A stretch of 64,000 nt of DNA from NCBI GenBank assembly GCA_023898805.1, contig CP060260.1, positions 434,001-498,000 of the forward strand. The letters are read 5' to 3'. The notes beneath the pieces were generated by a model, which saw nothing but the letters and a program-made list of their open reading frames with translations, did no database searches and was not told where the DNA came from. How positions within the stretch are numbered: position 1 is the first letter of the stretch; every line of letters starts with the position of its first letter. This document shows, in pieces, positions 17,600 to 26,679 of this stretch. The position numbers and the translations under genes are program-made. This DNA comes from Rhodospirillales bacterium. GTDB taxonomy: Bacteria > Pseudomonadota > Alphaproteobacteria > Micavibrionales > UBA1664.

Positions 17600-18457
17600 G
17601 TGACTCACACATGTTCCACATTCGATCAGGAATGCGCTGACTGGTTCCGCGGCTTGCGCGACCGCATCTGCGCGGCGTTTGAGGCGCTGGAGGACCGGCT
17701 TGAAACCGGCCCGCACGCTGGCCTTGCGCCGGGGCGTTTCAAACGCACCCCGTGGCGGCGCGAAGAAGGCGGCGGCGGTGAAATGGCCCTGATGCACGGA
17801 CGTGTGTTTGAAAAGGTCGGCGTCAACATCTCCACCGTTCACGGCCGGTTTTCCAAGGATTTTCAGGCCAAAATTCCCGGCGCGACGGAATCGGACGGCG
17901 CGTTTTGGGCCGCGGGAATCTCGCTGGTCGCGCATATGCGCTCCCCCCTTGTACCCGCCGTGCACATGAATACGCGCCGCATCGTCACATCGAAGGGCTG
18001 GTTCGGCGGCGGCGCGGACCTGACCCCGACCTATCCCGACCCGGAGGACACGGCTGCGTTTCATAACGCATTCAAAACCTGTTGCGACCGCCATGGCCCT
18101 GACTATTACGTACGCTTCAAACAATGGTGCGACGAATATTTCTATCTGCCGCATCGCAAGGAAGCACGAGGGATTGGCGGGATTTTCTACGACTATTTGG
18201 CATCAAATGACCAGTACGCAGATCAGGCTTTCACCAAAGATGTCGGCGAAACATTCCTCAACATCTATCCACAGCTTGTGGAAAAATCCCTGAACAAACA
18301 CTGGACGCCGGAACAGCGGGAACACCAGTTGGTCCGCCGCGGACGTTATGTCGAATTCAACCTGCTTTACGATCGTGGAACAGTTTTTGGCCTGAACACC
18401 GGCGGCAATGTCGAGGCGATTTTAATGTCCCTGCCCCCGGAAGTGAAATGGCCGTAA
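17600..18457 (+). CDS. hemF: Oxygen-dependent coproporphyrinogen III oxidase
   Basis: 285 residues. Converts coproporphyrinogen III to protoporphyrinogen IX with oxygen in heme synthesis; cytoplasmic. Family motifs are intact: REEGGGGEMALMHG (about residues 54-67), EKVGVNISTVHG, HMNTRRI, WFGGGADLTPTYP (about residues 134-146), and the end RRGRYVEFNLLYDRGTVFGL. The start is a GTG at 17600; the predicted promoter ends six bases before it. It fits an aerobe with bc1 and c-type cytochromes. It is followed by the converging CCA-adding enzyme gene. Confidence 0.95.
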   Translation: MTHTCSTFDQECADWFRGLRDRICAAFEALEDRLETGPHAGLAPGRFKRTPWRREEGGGGEMALMHGRVFEKVGVNISTVHGRFSKDFQAKIPGATESDGAFWAAGISLVAHMRSPLVPAVHMNTRRIVTSKGWFGGGADLTPTYPDPEDTAAFHNAFKTCCDRHGPDYYVRFKQWCDEYFYLPHRKEARGIGGIFYDYLASNDQYADQAFTKDVGETFLNIYPQLVEKSLNKHWTPEQREHQLVRRGRYVEFNLLYDRGTVFGLNTGGNVEAILMSLPPEVKWP

Positions 18458-18493
18458 CCATTTGCGATCATCCATAATACGAACTCTGTAACA

Positions 18494-19729
18494 TTACGCC
18501 TGCAGCATCGATCTTGCCTGCGCCAGACAGGCATCGCGATCTGGCAGCGCGTTTTGCGCAAGCCACCATGCCTCAACCTGCTTCATAAGAACGCCGATTT
18601 GCGGTCCTTCGGACAAACCCAACCCGGAAATCAGGTCGCGCGCGGCGAAAGGCAGTACCGGAACCGGCATCGATCGCACCGCCTCAAGCGATACTTGAAA
18701 CGCCACAAAATCACTATCCAATTCATTGATTGCATGAGATAAAATCATACCGCCAAACACCACATCCCGGCCATACAGATACAGATTTTGTATATATTTA
18801 TCAGAAAGATGCATTGAATATTCAATGCAATCAAACAGGAATTTTGATTTTCTATTTGATAAAACAAAAAATTCTGCGGCTAGACTTTTTAAAATCTCAG
18901 GATTTTTCCGATACACGTCATAAGCGAAAATCAGTGTTTCTGGCATCGAAATTTGGGCGCTGACGGCCAGTTCCCGCACCCGGTCATGCCCCTTGGACGT
19001 GTAATTTTCCTGCCACACTTCACCCAGAATCTGACCGGCGATCATCGCCTTTATCGCCTCTGCCGACCGGGGGGCGATTACCAGTTTTTCGACCTCCTGC
19101 GTCACACGTTCGCGCGATAGATTTTTAATAAGATCACGGCTGTGAACACAGGCCTGATACCCCTCCACCGCCGGTTCGCCCCGTCCATACCGGGCATGGA
19201 ACCGAAAAAACCGAAGAATACGTAAAGCATCCTCGCGAATCCGCGTGCCCGCATCCCCGACGAAACGCACCACACCGTTTTTCAGATCGTCCACCCCTTG
19301 CCCGGTCGGGTCAAAGACGCGGCCATCCATATCCATAAGCAGCGTGTTCATAGTGAAATCGCGCCGCTGCGCATCCTCGGCCCAGTCCGTCGTAAAGGCG
19401 ACCACCGCCCGCCGCCCGTCGGTTTCAACGTCCCGCCGCAATGTGGTGATTTCATAACCCCGATGGGCGACGACGGCCGTCACCGTCCCGTGCGCGATCC
19501 CCGTCGGCACGACCTTGATGCCCGCATCGTTCAGGCGTTGCGTGGCAATGTCCGGCGTATGCACGCATGCGACGTCGATATCGCCCGGCGCTTCGCCCAG
19601 TACGGCGCTGCGTACCGCCCCACCGACCAGCAGCGCACAGGCACTGCCGCCCAGTGCGTCAATGAGCGCCCGCAAGCCGGGATCGCCCAGCCAGCCCGGA
19701 ACGGCGGAAAGGGTCAGGCGCGGCGTCAT
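18494..19729 (-). CDS. CCA-adding enzyme / tRNA nucleotidyltransferase family
   Basis: 411 residues. Class II nucleotidyltransferase head: LLVGGAVRSAVLGEAPGDIDVAC contains the G[GS]..R and DxD catalytic elements (about residues 34-56), followed by HGTVTAVVAHRGYEITTLRRD and RRDFTMNTLLMDMDGRVFDPTGQG, and the RIREDALRILRFFRFHARYG motif that begins the neck. This class adds or repairs the tRNA 3' CCA end; poly(A) polymerases share the head, but the neck motif and the alphaproteobacterial context favour CCA addition. The region coding residues about 260-330 is A/T-rich compared with its surroundings. No neighbour suggests an operon. Confidence 0.88.
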   Translation of the reverse strand: MTPRLTLSAVPGWLGDPGLRALIDALGGSACALLVGGAVRSAVLGEAPGDIDVACVHTPDIATQRLNDAGIKVVPTGIAHGTVTAVVAHRGYEITTLRRDVETDGRRAVVAFTTDWAEDAQRRDFTMNTLLMDMDGRVFDPTGQGVDDLKNGVVRFVGDAGTRIREDALRILRFFRFHARYGRGEPAVEGYQACVHSRDLIKNLSRERVTQEVEKLVIAPRSAEAIKAMIAGQILGEVWQENYTSKGHDRVRELAVSAQISMPETLIFAYDVYRKNPEILKSLAAEFFVLSNRKSKFLFDCIEYSMHLSDKYIQNLYLYGRDVVFGGMILSHAINELDSDFVAFQVSLEAVRSMPVPVLPFAARDLISGLGLSEGPQIGVLMKQVEAWWLAQNALPDRDACLAQARSMLQA

Positions 19730-19836
19730 GCCGCCCGGAAGTGGCGTAAAACCATGTTCATGACGTTATGCTATCACGCCCGTGACTCGCAGGGAATCGG
19801 GGCAGAAACCGGGGGCAGAAATCGGGATGTTTCCCG

Positions 19837-22080
19837 TTAATCCCGGACCAGCACGTCGTGCAACTGCGCAACCAGATCGCCCGCCGCGACCGGCTTTTTC
19901 AGGATCGCGCGCACCATCGGCACGGCGCCCAGCTGCGCCCGCGTCTCGTCCTCGGCAAAGCCGGTGATGATGACGAACGGCAGGCTCGGCGCGATTTCCC
20001 CGGATGCGCGGGCGAAATCGGCCCCGCTCATGCCTGGCATCGCGAAATCGCTGACCACCGCATCGAACCCGTGCGGATTGTCGCGGATAAGGTCCAACGC
20101 CTCCGCCGGCCCCGCGCTGTCGAACACCTCGTACCCGGCGCGCGTCAGCATCATGCAGGTGACCTGCCGGACCTCGTCCTCGTCGTCCACGACCAAAATC
20201 CGTCCATGCTGCGTTTCCGTGGCGGCGTGGACTGCGTCTTTTGCAACGACGCCCCCGGATTTAAGCGGGAAGAACAGCTCGAACGCCGTACCTTGCCCCA
20301 CTTGCGTATCCACCCGCAAAAATCCGTGATGCGCGATCAATATGCCATGCACGGACGCAAGCCCCAGCCCCGTGCCCTTATGCACGTCCTTGGTGGTATA
20401 GAACGGCTCGAACATATGCTCGGCCACCGCGCGCGGAATGCCGCTGCCGCTGTCGCGCACTGAAATCCGCGCATATTGCTGGCCCGCGACGACATAACCC
20501 ACGACCATGACGGTGTGTCCGTCTTCCGGCGTTTCGATATGCACGGGCGCGGCAAGACTATCTTCCGGGAATTCGTCGATCTGGTCCTGATCGGCGATAC
20601 CCGCCGCGCTGGCATCCATCGCGTCGACCGCGACCTGCAGCGTTCCCTGCCCGTTCATCGCGTCCTGCGCGTTGACGCACAGATTCATCACCGCCTGCGC
20701 CACCTGCGCCGGGTTGGCGGAAACGGTGACCGGCACCTCCGACCCCGGCGCGGTTTCGATGGTCACGCCGGACGACAGGCTTGCGCGCAAAAGCGACACC
20801 ACCTCGCCGACCGAACGGCCAAGATCGATATCCGCGCGCTTCTGGTCGTTGGTGCGCGAAAAATTGAGGATCTGTTCGATCAGCCCCTTGGCGCGCCGTG
20901 TCGCGATCAGGATTTTTTCGGCGAATCCGTGGGTCGGGCTGCCCGCTTCCAGATCTTCGTTCAGGAATTGCGCATACCCTTCGATCGCGGCCAGGATGTT
21001 GTTGAAATCGTGCGCGATGCCGCCCGCCAGCCGGCCCAGCGATTCCATCTTTTGCGCCTGATAATACTGAAGGCGCAGCGTTTCGTTCTCTTGTTCCCGC
21101 GCCTGTTTTTCGCTGGTGTCGACCGCCGTGCCGATATACCCGCCGCCATGCGGCCCTTCGGGATCGAGCGCGGTCAAGGACAGCTCAGCCGCAAAGGATT
21201 GGCCGCGCCGGTTGGAAAGGCCGCTGGCTCCGCGCCAAAACCCTTTTTCCCGCGAGATGGGCAGGATGACCTCCTCCACCACGCGCGCGCTGGATTCGTC
21301 GTACAATTCTGCCCATGGCTTGCCGATCGCCTCTTTCCGGCCGGGGCCGGACAGGAAATGCAAAAGCGCGAAGGCGCGGTTCATATAGGTGATCCGCCCT
21401 TCGGCGTCGAGGATCACCACCCCGTCCGGGCTGGCCTCGATCGCGGCGATCTGCGCCGCGCTTTTGCGGTCGATGGTGTCGCGCTCCAGCCGCAACAGAT
21501 GCATGACGTTCGATTGTGCGATCAAAAGCCGCGCGATCAAAAGCATCAAGACCACCGCCGACAGCCCCATCAAGATCTGCGCGATCCGGCTAACCATGAC
21601 GCCGTTTTCCAGCGCGGCATTGCGGCGCGCAAGCGTGCCGTCGATCTCCATCAGGCTGCTTTGAATCCCCGCCATGGCCAGAAGCGCAGGCTGCCAATCG
21701 CCCGATCTTGCGAAGATTTCCGGGCCGATATTCTGAAGCGCCGCGCGCACCGGAGCGAGCGTCGCCGCCTCCTCCGGCCCCGCGCCCACGTCCGCCTCGT
21801 GCAGTCGCGCGGTCAGCGTGGCGAACTGCGCCGCCGTATCCGAAACCGGCGGGCGCGCGGGATCGGCAATATGGAACAGCACGGTCGTCTGATAGTCGTT
21901 GTAAGCGGTCTTGAGCGCGAGGAACCGGTCCGCCTGCAGCATATGGCTGCGCCGCACATGTTCCTGCTGCTGCAACAACCCGTAGGAAAAGACGAGAAAA
22001 CTCAAAAGCCCGGCAAAGCCGAAAAAGGCGACCAGCCGCCCCGTCCGCGTTTCATTCAGCATCCTGAGAGAATCTTTCAT
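19837..22080 (-). CDS. Hybrid sensor histidine kinase (membrane, PAS, HisKA, HATPase, REC)
   Basis: 747 residues. Two membrane segments (about residues 15-35 and 165-185) enclose a periplasmic helical sensor domain. A PAS domain follows (AIEASPDGVVILDAEGRITYMNRA), then the phospho-acceptor His in GRLAGGIAHDFNN, the ATPase with NLCVNAQDAM, DSGSGIP and GTGLGLASVHG, and a C-terminal receiver (ILVVDDEDEV, acceptor Asp in VVSDFAMPGM, Lys in LKKPV). It overlaps the upstream LuxR-type response regulator gene by four bases, so the two form one phosphorelay operon. The ATPase has an unusual ~40-residue acidic insertion. Signal unknown. Confidence 0.9.
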   Translation of the reverse strand: MKDSLRMLNETRTGRLVAFFGFAGLLSFLVFSYGLLQQQEHVRRSHMLQADRFLALKTAYNDYQTTVLFHIADPARPPVSDTAAQFATLTARLHEADVGAGPEEAATLAPVRAALQNIGPEIFARSGDWQPALLAMAGIQSSLMEIDGTLARRNAALENGVMVSRIAQILMGLSAVVLMLLIARLLIAQSNVMHLLRLERDTIDRKSAAQIAAIEASPDGVVILDAEGRITYMNRAFALLHFLSGPGRKEAIGKPWAELYDESSARVVEEVILPISREKGFWRGASGLSNRRGQSFAAELSLTALDPEGPHGGGYIGTAVDTSEKQAREQENETLRLQYYQAQKMESLGRLAGGIAHDFNNILAAIEGYAQFLNEDLEAGSPTHGFAEKILIATRRAKGLIEQILNFSRTNDQKRADIDLGRSVGEVVSLLRASLSSGVTIETAPGSEVPVTVSANPAQVAQAVMNLCVNAQDAMNGQGTLQVAVDAMDASAAGIADQDQIDEFPEDSLAAPVHIETPEDGHTVMVVGYVVAGQQYARISVRDSGSGIPRAVAEHMFEPFYTTKDVHKGTGLGLASVHGILIAHHGFLRVDTQVGQGTAFELFFPLKSGGVVAKDAVHAATETQHGRILVVDDEDEVRQVTCMMLTRAGYEVFDSAGPAEALDLIRDNPHGFDAVVSDFAMPGMSGADFARASGEIAPSLPFVIITGFAEDETRAQLGAVPMVRAILKKPVAAGDLVAQLHDVLVRD

Positions 22081-22757
22081 GCCATCCCCGCGTTCTGGGC
22101 GATCAAAGCCGCCTGCGTTCTGTTTTTGACGTTGAGCTTGCGGCAGACACCCGCCACATGCAGTTTGATGGTCGCTGGCTGCAAATTCAGCGCCAGCGCG
22201 ATGTCCTTGTTGCTGGCCCCGCGTCCAAGATGCGCCAACACCTCGCGCTCACGCGGGGTCAAAAGGGCAAGCTGTGCATCGTCGACCTGCTTTGCGGGTT
22301 TCACCCCCCGCGCGGCATCGGGATCGGCATAATGCGATGGCATGACCTCGACCCCATGCCCGGCCAGCGGCACGAATCGCTCGCCCGCGATTACCAGACG
22401 GATCGCGCCCAAAAGCGCGGCGCCCGACATGGTCTTTGGGAAATAGGCGGCCGCCCCCGTCCGCAGTGCGTGGCTGACATCCGCTTCCTCGGCGGTGCCG
22501 GATAATATCGCGACTTTCTGGTCGGGATGCGCCGCACGCATCTGGGCGACACCACTGGCCGCTCCTTGCGGCCCGGCCATACCCGGCATCCGCAAGTCAA
22601 GCAGCACAAGGTCGACCGGCCCGGTTTGCGCCAGCCTGTCCATCGCGTCGGGCAGCGAACACGCGACGTCAATGCGTGAATCACCCTCCGCGCGGCGGAA
22701 GAACTCCACCAGCGCGTCGCGGAACAATGTGTGGTCATCGGCGATGAGAAGATGCAT
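22077..22757 (-). CDS. NarL/LuxR-type response regulator
   Basis: 226 residues from ATG 22757, which has AGAGGGG five bases upstream; a start at 22772 would place this site inside the gene. Receiver domain: acidic pair in LLIADDHTLFRD, phospho-acceptor Asp in LVLLDLRMPGM, Lys in YFPKTMSG. C-terminal LuxR helix-turn-helix: LTPREREVLAHLGRGASNKD and LQPATIKLHVAGVCRKL. It is therefore a DNA-binding transcription factor, presumably phosphorylated by the kinase encoded immediately downstream with a 4-base overlap. Confidence 0.9.
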   Translation of the reverse strand: MHLLIADDHTLFRDALVEFFRRAEGDSRIDVACSLPDAMDRLAQTGPVDLVLLDLRMPGMAGPQGAASGVAQMRAAHPDQKVAILSGTAEEADVSHALRTGAAAYFPKTMSGAALLGAIRLVIAGERFVPLAGHGVEVMPSHYADPDAARGVKPAKQVDDAQLALLTPREREVLAHLGRGASNKDIALALNLQPATIKLHVAGVCRKLNVKNRTQAALIAQNAGMA

Positions 22758-22816
22758 CGGCCCCTCTTGCACCAGTCTACGCGCAAAAAGTTAACACATT
22801 GAGAAAAAATGTTATT

Positions 22817-24775
22817 TTACGGATTATAGGCCGTGTTCATACGTTGGATGCGCAACGGCGGCTGGCCGTTGAAATGCCCCAGCTTCGCGCGATAAACGGC
22901 ATAGCCTTCCATCACCCGCTGTACGTAATTGCGCGTTTCATAGATCGGGATCGACTCGATCCAGTCGATCATATCGATACGCCCCCGACCGGAATCGCCA
23001 CGTGGATCGCCGAATTCATCGAGCCATTGGTTGACCCGCCCCGGACCCGCGTTATAGGCCGCGATGGCCAGCGGCGCCGAGCCGTTGTAACGGTCGAGCA
23101 GTTCCTGAATATACAGCGTGCCGATTTTGACGTTGTGCTCCGGCTTTTGCGTCAGCCACGCGGTATCGTGCTTCAATCCCGCCAGCTTGGCCGTATGCTT
23201 GCCGGTCGCGGGCATGATCTGCATCAACCCCAGCGCACCCGAAGACGAAACCGCGTTCGGATCGAACTGGCTTTCCTGCCGGATCAGCGCATGGACCAAC
23301 GCCTTGTCGGTGCCGGTATGCGCCATCGCATGCATGATGGTCGGAAAAGCGTAATCGGTCAGGTACAGGCCGGTTTTCTCGGCCTCCTTCGCGACTTTGA
23401 CCGCGATGTCGACCTGCCCCATCGACGCCGCGAAATCGGACAGCATCGAAAAATCCTGTGGCGTTTCGGCCTGCTTGATCATCGTGCGCAAGAACAGCGC
23501 CCGGTCGCCGGAATCCCCGGCGCGGTGTAAAAGCTGGACCGCGCGCACCATGTCGCGCGCGTTGAACGCCGCTTGCTGCGCGCGGCTGACCGAAGGCTTG
23601 TCGCCCTTGATCAGGTTGAGCGGCAGGTTGATATGTGCCGCCGCCTGCTGCCCGTAAAACGTGGTCTGATAGCGCGCGGCGACCTGATACCATTGCAGCG
23701 CGACGTCGTCGCTGCGCATTGCCTCCGACGCGCGGCCCGCCCAGTACGCGGCGCGGGCCCGGCTGATGGGCGTACTCGTGTTGTTGAACAGCCGCTCGAA
23801 ATGCTCGAATGCCGGATAAGGCTGGTTCAGGTAACGCAGGGCGATCCACCCGGCGAAGAATTCCGCCGCTGCGAAATCACCGCCCGAAGACGGCAATCCA
23901 TGCCCCGCGGCCAGCCGGTACGCATCGCGGTAGCGCCCGGCCTCGAACATGCGCCGCGCCATGATGTTGCGTTCCTTCCACCATGCGGCAGCGTCCGTGG
24001 TTTGTCCCGCCGGCGGCGCGCGATCCAGCAGCGCGACCGCCTCGCTATCCTGATTGTTGACGCGGGCGTTCTGGACCCGCGCCAGCAACAGGCCGGTATC
24101 GTTGAGCATCGCGCGCGACAGCCCGCCCAGTTGCCCCGCCGCACCGCTTGACCCTTCCTGCAGGGCGATACGCGCCTCGGCCATGCGCGCGTAATCATTC
24201 CCCATCATGCCCGCCAGCGCGCGGGACGCGGAATATTGCCGGTCGCCCAGCATCCGCTCCAGCCGCCTGATATGATCGTCCATGCCCAGCATCTGGCCAT
24301 AGTTGCGGATGATGTCGCCCTGTTCGTCCGGCGACAGGTTGGCGTCCACCCACCAGGAACGCAGCGCGGATGCGGCACCCTGCGATTGCCCCTGCGCCAT
24401 GAGCGCGCCCATGTACCGTTCCATGCCCGCGCCTGAAACCGGCTTGTTGCGCGAAAACCAGTTGATGACCTGCGTCGTGCTCAAATCATCCGGCAGACGC
24501 CCCTCGGCCACGCGGTACAGCTTGTCGACCGAAGGCCAATCCGGGTGCTGGGTAACGAAGGCCGCGATTTCAGGGAATGACGCGCGCGTCTTGTCGTCGG
24601 TCAAATAGATCCAGTCGACGACCGCCCGCGCCACATGGTCCGACCCGGCCTGCACCCGCGCCTGTGTCCAGTTCCCGTTCTCCGCCGCGCGCACGGCCGA
24701 CACGCCGTCCGCCCGCGCGGGCAAGGCGGCGAAAAGACAAAAAGCCAGCAACAGGGCACCGAAACGGGGGGTCAT
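22817..24775 (-). CDS. Soluble lytic murein transglycosylase
   Basis: 652 residues from 24775, where a signal peptide begins (MTPRFGALLLAFCLF, cleavage near ARADG). A long helical superhelix of about 450 residues precedes the SLT lysozyme-like domain: ALIRQESQFDPNAVSSSGAL (catalytic Glu in RQES, about residue 505), LMQIMPATG, and AIAAYNAGPGRV. It cleaves glycan strands of peptidoglycan in the periplasm with 1,6-anhydro product formation. The layout matches the Slt70 type. A TTGGAT-N17-TAAGCT promoter sits about ten bases before the start. Confidence 0.9.
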   Translation of the reverse strand: MTPRFGALLLAFCLFAALPARADGVSAVRAAENGNWTQARVQAGSDHVARAVVDWIYLTDDKTRASFPEIAAFVTQHPDWPSVDKLYRVAEGRLPDDLSTTQVINWFSRNKPVSGAGMERYMGALMAQGQSQGAASALRSWWVDANLSPDEQGDIIRNYGQMLGMDDHIRRLERMLGDRQYSASRALAGMMGNDYARMAEARIALQEGSSGAAGQLGGLSRAMLNDTGLLLARVQNARVNNQDSEAVALLDRAPPAGQTTDAAAWWKERNIMARRMFEAGRYRDAYRLAAGHGLPSSGGDFAAAEFFAGWIALRYLNQPYPAFEHFERLFNNTSTPISRARAAYWAGRASEAMRSDDVALQWYQVAARYQTTFYGQQAAAHINLPLNLIKGDKPSVSRAQQAAFNARDMVRAVQLLHRAGDSGDRALFLRTMIKQAETPQDFSMLSDFAASMGQVDIAVKVAKEAEKTGLYLTDYAFPTIMHAMAHTGTDKALVHALIRQESQFDPNAVSSSGALGLMQIMPATGKHTAKLAGLKHDTAWLTQKPEHNVKIGTLYIQELLDRYNGSAPLAIAAYNAGPGRVNQWLDEFGDPRGDSGRGRIDMIDWIESIPIYETRNYVQRVMEGYAVYRAKLGHFNGQPPLRIQRMNTAYNP

Positions 24776-24935
24776 GCGACTCGGAAGCTTAAAGGCTTCG
24801 TATCCTGAATCCAAATACTAGATGGCATCGTCAGGTGTTACGGCGGCAAATGCGATCGAAGCCTGAGCGGCGTCTGAGCGACCACAAAACCCAATACTTG
24901 ATTCGCCGGACGGCACAGGGCACTCTCACCCCGCC

Positions 24936-25427
24936 ATGGCCGACGAGAATGACCACAAGCGCAAGACCTTCCTGACGGCCGGGCAACCGATCGCTGTCAA
25001 CCGTCGCGCGCGCCATGACTACTTTCTGGAAACGCCCGTCGAAGCGGGGTTGCAGCTCATGGGGTCCGAGGTCAAATCCCTGCGCGCGGGCCATGCCAGC
25101 ATCGCCGAGGCTTATGTCGGCGAAAAGGACGGCGAACTTTATCTGCTCAACGCGACGATCGAGGATTATGGCCAGGCGAACGCGCTGGCGCGCCACGCGT
25201 CCAAACGCCCGCGCAAACTTTTGCTGCATAAAAAGGAAGTCGATAAATTTCTGGGCGCGATAAGGCGCGAGGGCTATACCCTGATCCCCACGCGGCTGTA
25301 TTTCAACGCCCGCAACATGGCCAAGCTGGAAATCGCGCTGGGCAAGGGCAAGAAACTGCACGACAAGCGCGACACCGAGAAATCAAGGGATTGGGGCCGC
25401 CAGAAACAACGGCTCATGAAATCCTGA
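24936..25427 (+). CDS. smpB: SsrA (tmRNA)-binding protein
   Basis: 163 residues. Binds tmRNA and brings it to stalled ribosomes for trans-translation. Core motifs: VNRRARHDYFLETPVEAGLQ, GSEVKSLRAGHASI, the IRREGYTLIPTRLYF strand pair, and the basic C-terminal tail KKLHDKRDTEKSRDW, which enters the ribosomal mRNA channel. Its last 14 bases overlap the end of the converging HD-protein gene. No ssrA gene was found in the window. Confidence 0.95.
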   Translation: MADENDHKRKTFLTAGQPIAVNRRARHDYFLETPVEAGLQLMGSEVKSLRAGHASIAEAYVGEKDGELYLLNATIEDYGQANALARHASKRPRKLLLHKKEVDKFLGAIRREGYTLIPTRLYFNARNMAKLEIALGKGKKLHDKRDTEKSRDWGRQKQRLMKS

Positions 25428-26523
25428 AACGCCGGGCGGCGCCCAAAGCGGCGCGCACGGATTCGGACCAGTCTTTCCCCGCACACAGCGCGGCATAATC
25501 GGGATCGGCGGCAAACATGCCCTGCATCGCATGGCCCCATACCTTAACCGGGTGCGCATGACGTAAAGCTGGATCAAGAAGCCCCGCGCAAAACGAACGG
25601 GCACGCGAATGCTTCAACTGGCCGGTAACATAGGCGTCAAATTCGGCCAGCCCGCGATCAATTGCCGCGCGCGCATCCATGGGCGCCTCGCTGCGGATCA
25701 TCGCGGATTCGAGCGTCATTTCCAGCAAATCGATGTCCCGCACCTTTTCGCGCACGCCTTCGGGCAGGGGTATAAACCCTTCATACGCCGCGAAGCTTTG
25801 ATAAATCGTCTGCGCCATGGGATGCCCGCGCGACCTGTCGGCAGTGATCAGACGCACGGCCAGTGCCTCCAATCTGATTTTTTCATCCTTGCTGATGGGA
25901 CAATGGGGGGTGAAATCGCCGATCAGGCTTTCGCCCGCGTCATGATAGCGAAAAGTGCTGGAAATCAACTCAAGTTCAGGGTCATCGCCGAAAAGAATAT
26001 GCGCAAGAATTTCCCCGCTGCGGTGATGGTCGTCCACGCTTTGCACGAATCCTTCAGGCACGCCGATGCGCTGCCAGCCGGTGCGCGGCTGCATGGACAG
26101 TAACTCGACCGCCTTGAAAGGTCGCGCCGCGCTTCTGATCATGCCGAAATACGCAAACCCCGTTTTGACCCGGCTAAACCGCACGCACATATTTCGCAAA
26201 AACGCCTGCTCGTCATCCGTATAAAGACCGGCGACCCGGTCGATCGGATCGGCCTGATAATAGGCGCGAAGCAACGGTGCCATCTGTCTGGCAAACATAC
26301 CGGCGCGTTCCGCAACCTCGCCTTCCGTCGTTCCCCCCATCCGCGCCAGCCGCGCACGTAGCTGCGGCGGCAACAGCAAATCAATCTGCGCGTCTTCGCC
26401 ATCCGGAAAAACGTCGCGCATGGCCTCCACTTGAGCCGCCATATATGCCTCGGCATTCCCATGGACGCGATACGCCCCGTCCCGGGGCATAGCATCATGT
26501 GCTGCTTTGAATATTTTGCGCAT
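25414..26523 (-). CDS. HD-domain phosphohydrolase-like protein (YfbR/HDDC2-like core)
   Basis: 369 residues. A central HD domain is visible: DDHHRSGEI (His166/His167), FRYHDAGESLIGDFTPH (His194-Asp195, then Glu198 and Gly-Asp), and the helix KDEKIRLEALAVRL. The order H...HD.xE.xxGD matches the HDDC2/YfbR nucleotidase group, which removes phosphate from deoxynucleoside monophosphates. The flanking N-terminal 150 residues and C-terminal 110 residues are helical and not typical of that family, which is only about 200 residues long. Substrate is therefore uncertain. The 3' end overlaps smpB by 14 bases. Confidence 0.65.
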   Translation of the reverse strand: MRKIFKAAHDAMPRDGAYRVHGNAEAYMAAQVEAMRDVFPDGEDAQIDLLLPPQLRARLARMGGTTEGEVAERAGMFARQMAPLLRAYYQADPIDRVAGLYTDDEQAFLRNMCVRFSRVKTGFAYFGMIRSAARPFKAVELLSMQPRTGWQRIGVPEGFVQSVDDHHRSGEILAHILFGDDPELELISSTFRYHDAGESLIGDFTPHCPISKDEKIRLEALAVRLITADRSRGHPMAQTIYQSFAAYEGFIPLPEGVREKVRDIDLLEMTLESAMIRSEAPMDARAAIDRGLAEFDAYVTGQLKHSRARSFCAGLLDPALRHAHPVKVWGHAMQGMFAADPDYAALCAGKDWSESVRAALGAARRFRIS

Positions 26524-26586
26524 GGCTCAGCTTTAAGCCAGTCCGCGCATTGTCGACAAGTTTTTACGTCATTACCTGCGGATACG

Positions 26587-26616
26587 AAAAAACCGCCCTG
26601 CGAGAGGCGGTTTTTA
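26587..26616 (-). terminator. Rho-independent terminator downstream of recA
   Basis: ACCGCC and GGCGGT arms with an 8-base loop between A- and T-tracts. On the minus strand it lies about 65 bases beyond the recA stop. Confidence 0.8.
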
Positions 26617-26679
26617 ATGGGCCGGGAAATGGGGTATCCCGGCCCAATTCGTTTATGCAGGGTCGCTCACAAGATGGGG

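Noticed and set aside
20476..22332. 618-codon plus-strand ORF across the kinase and regulator genes
   Set aside because: Runs antisense through two well-supported genes and their overlap; codon usage artefact of high GC.
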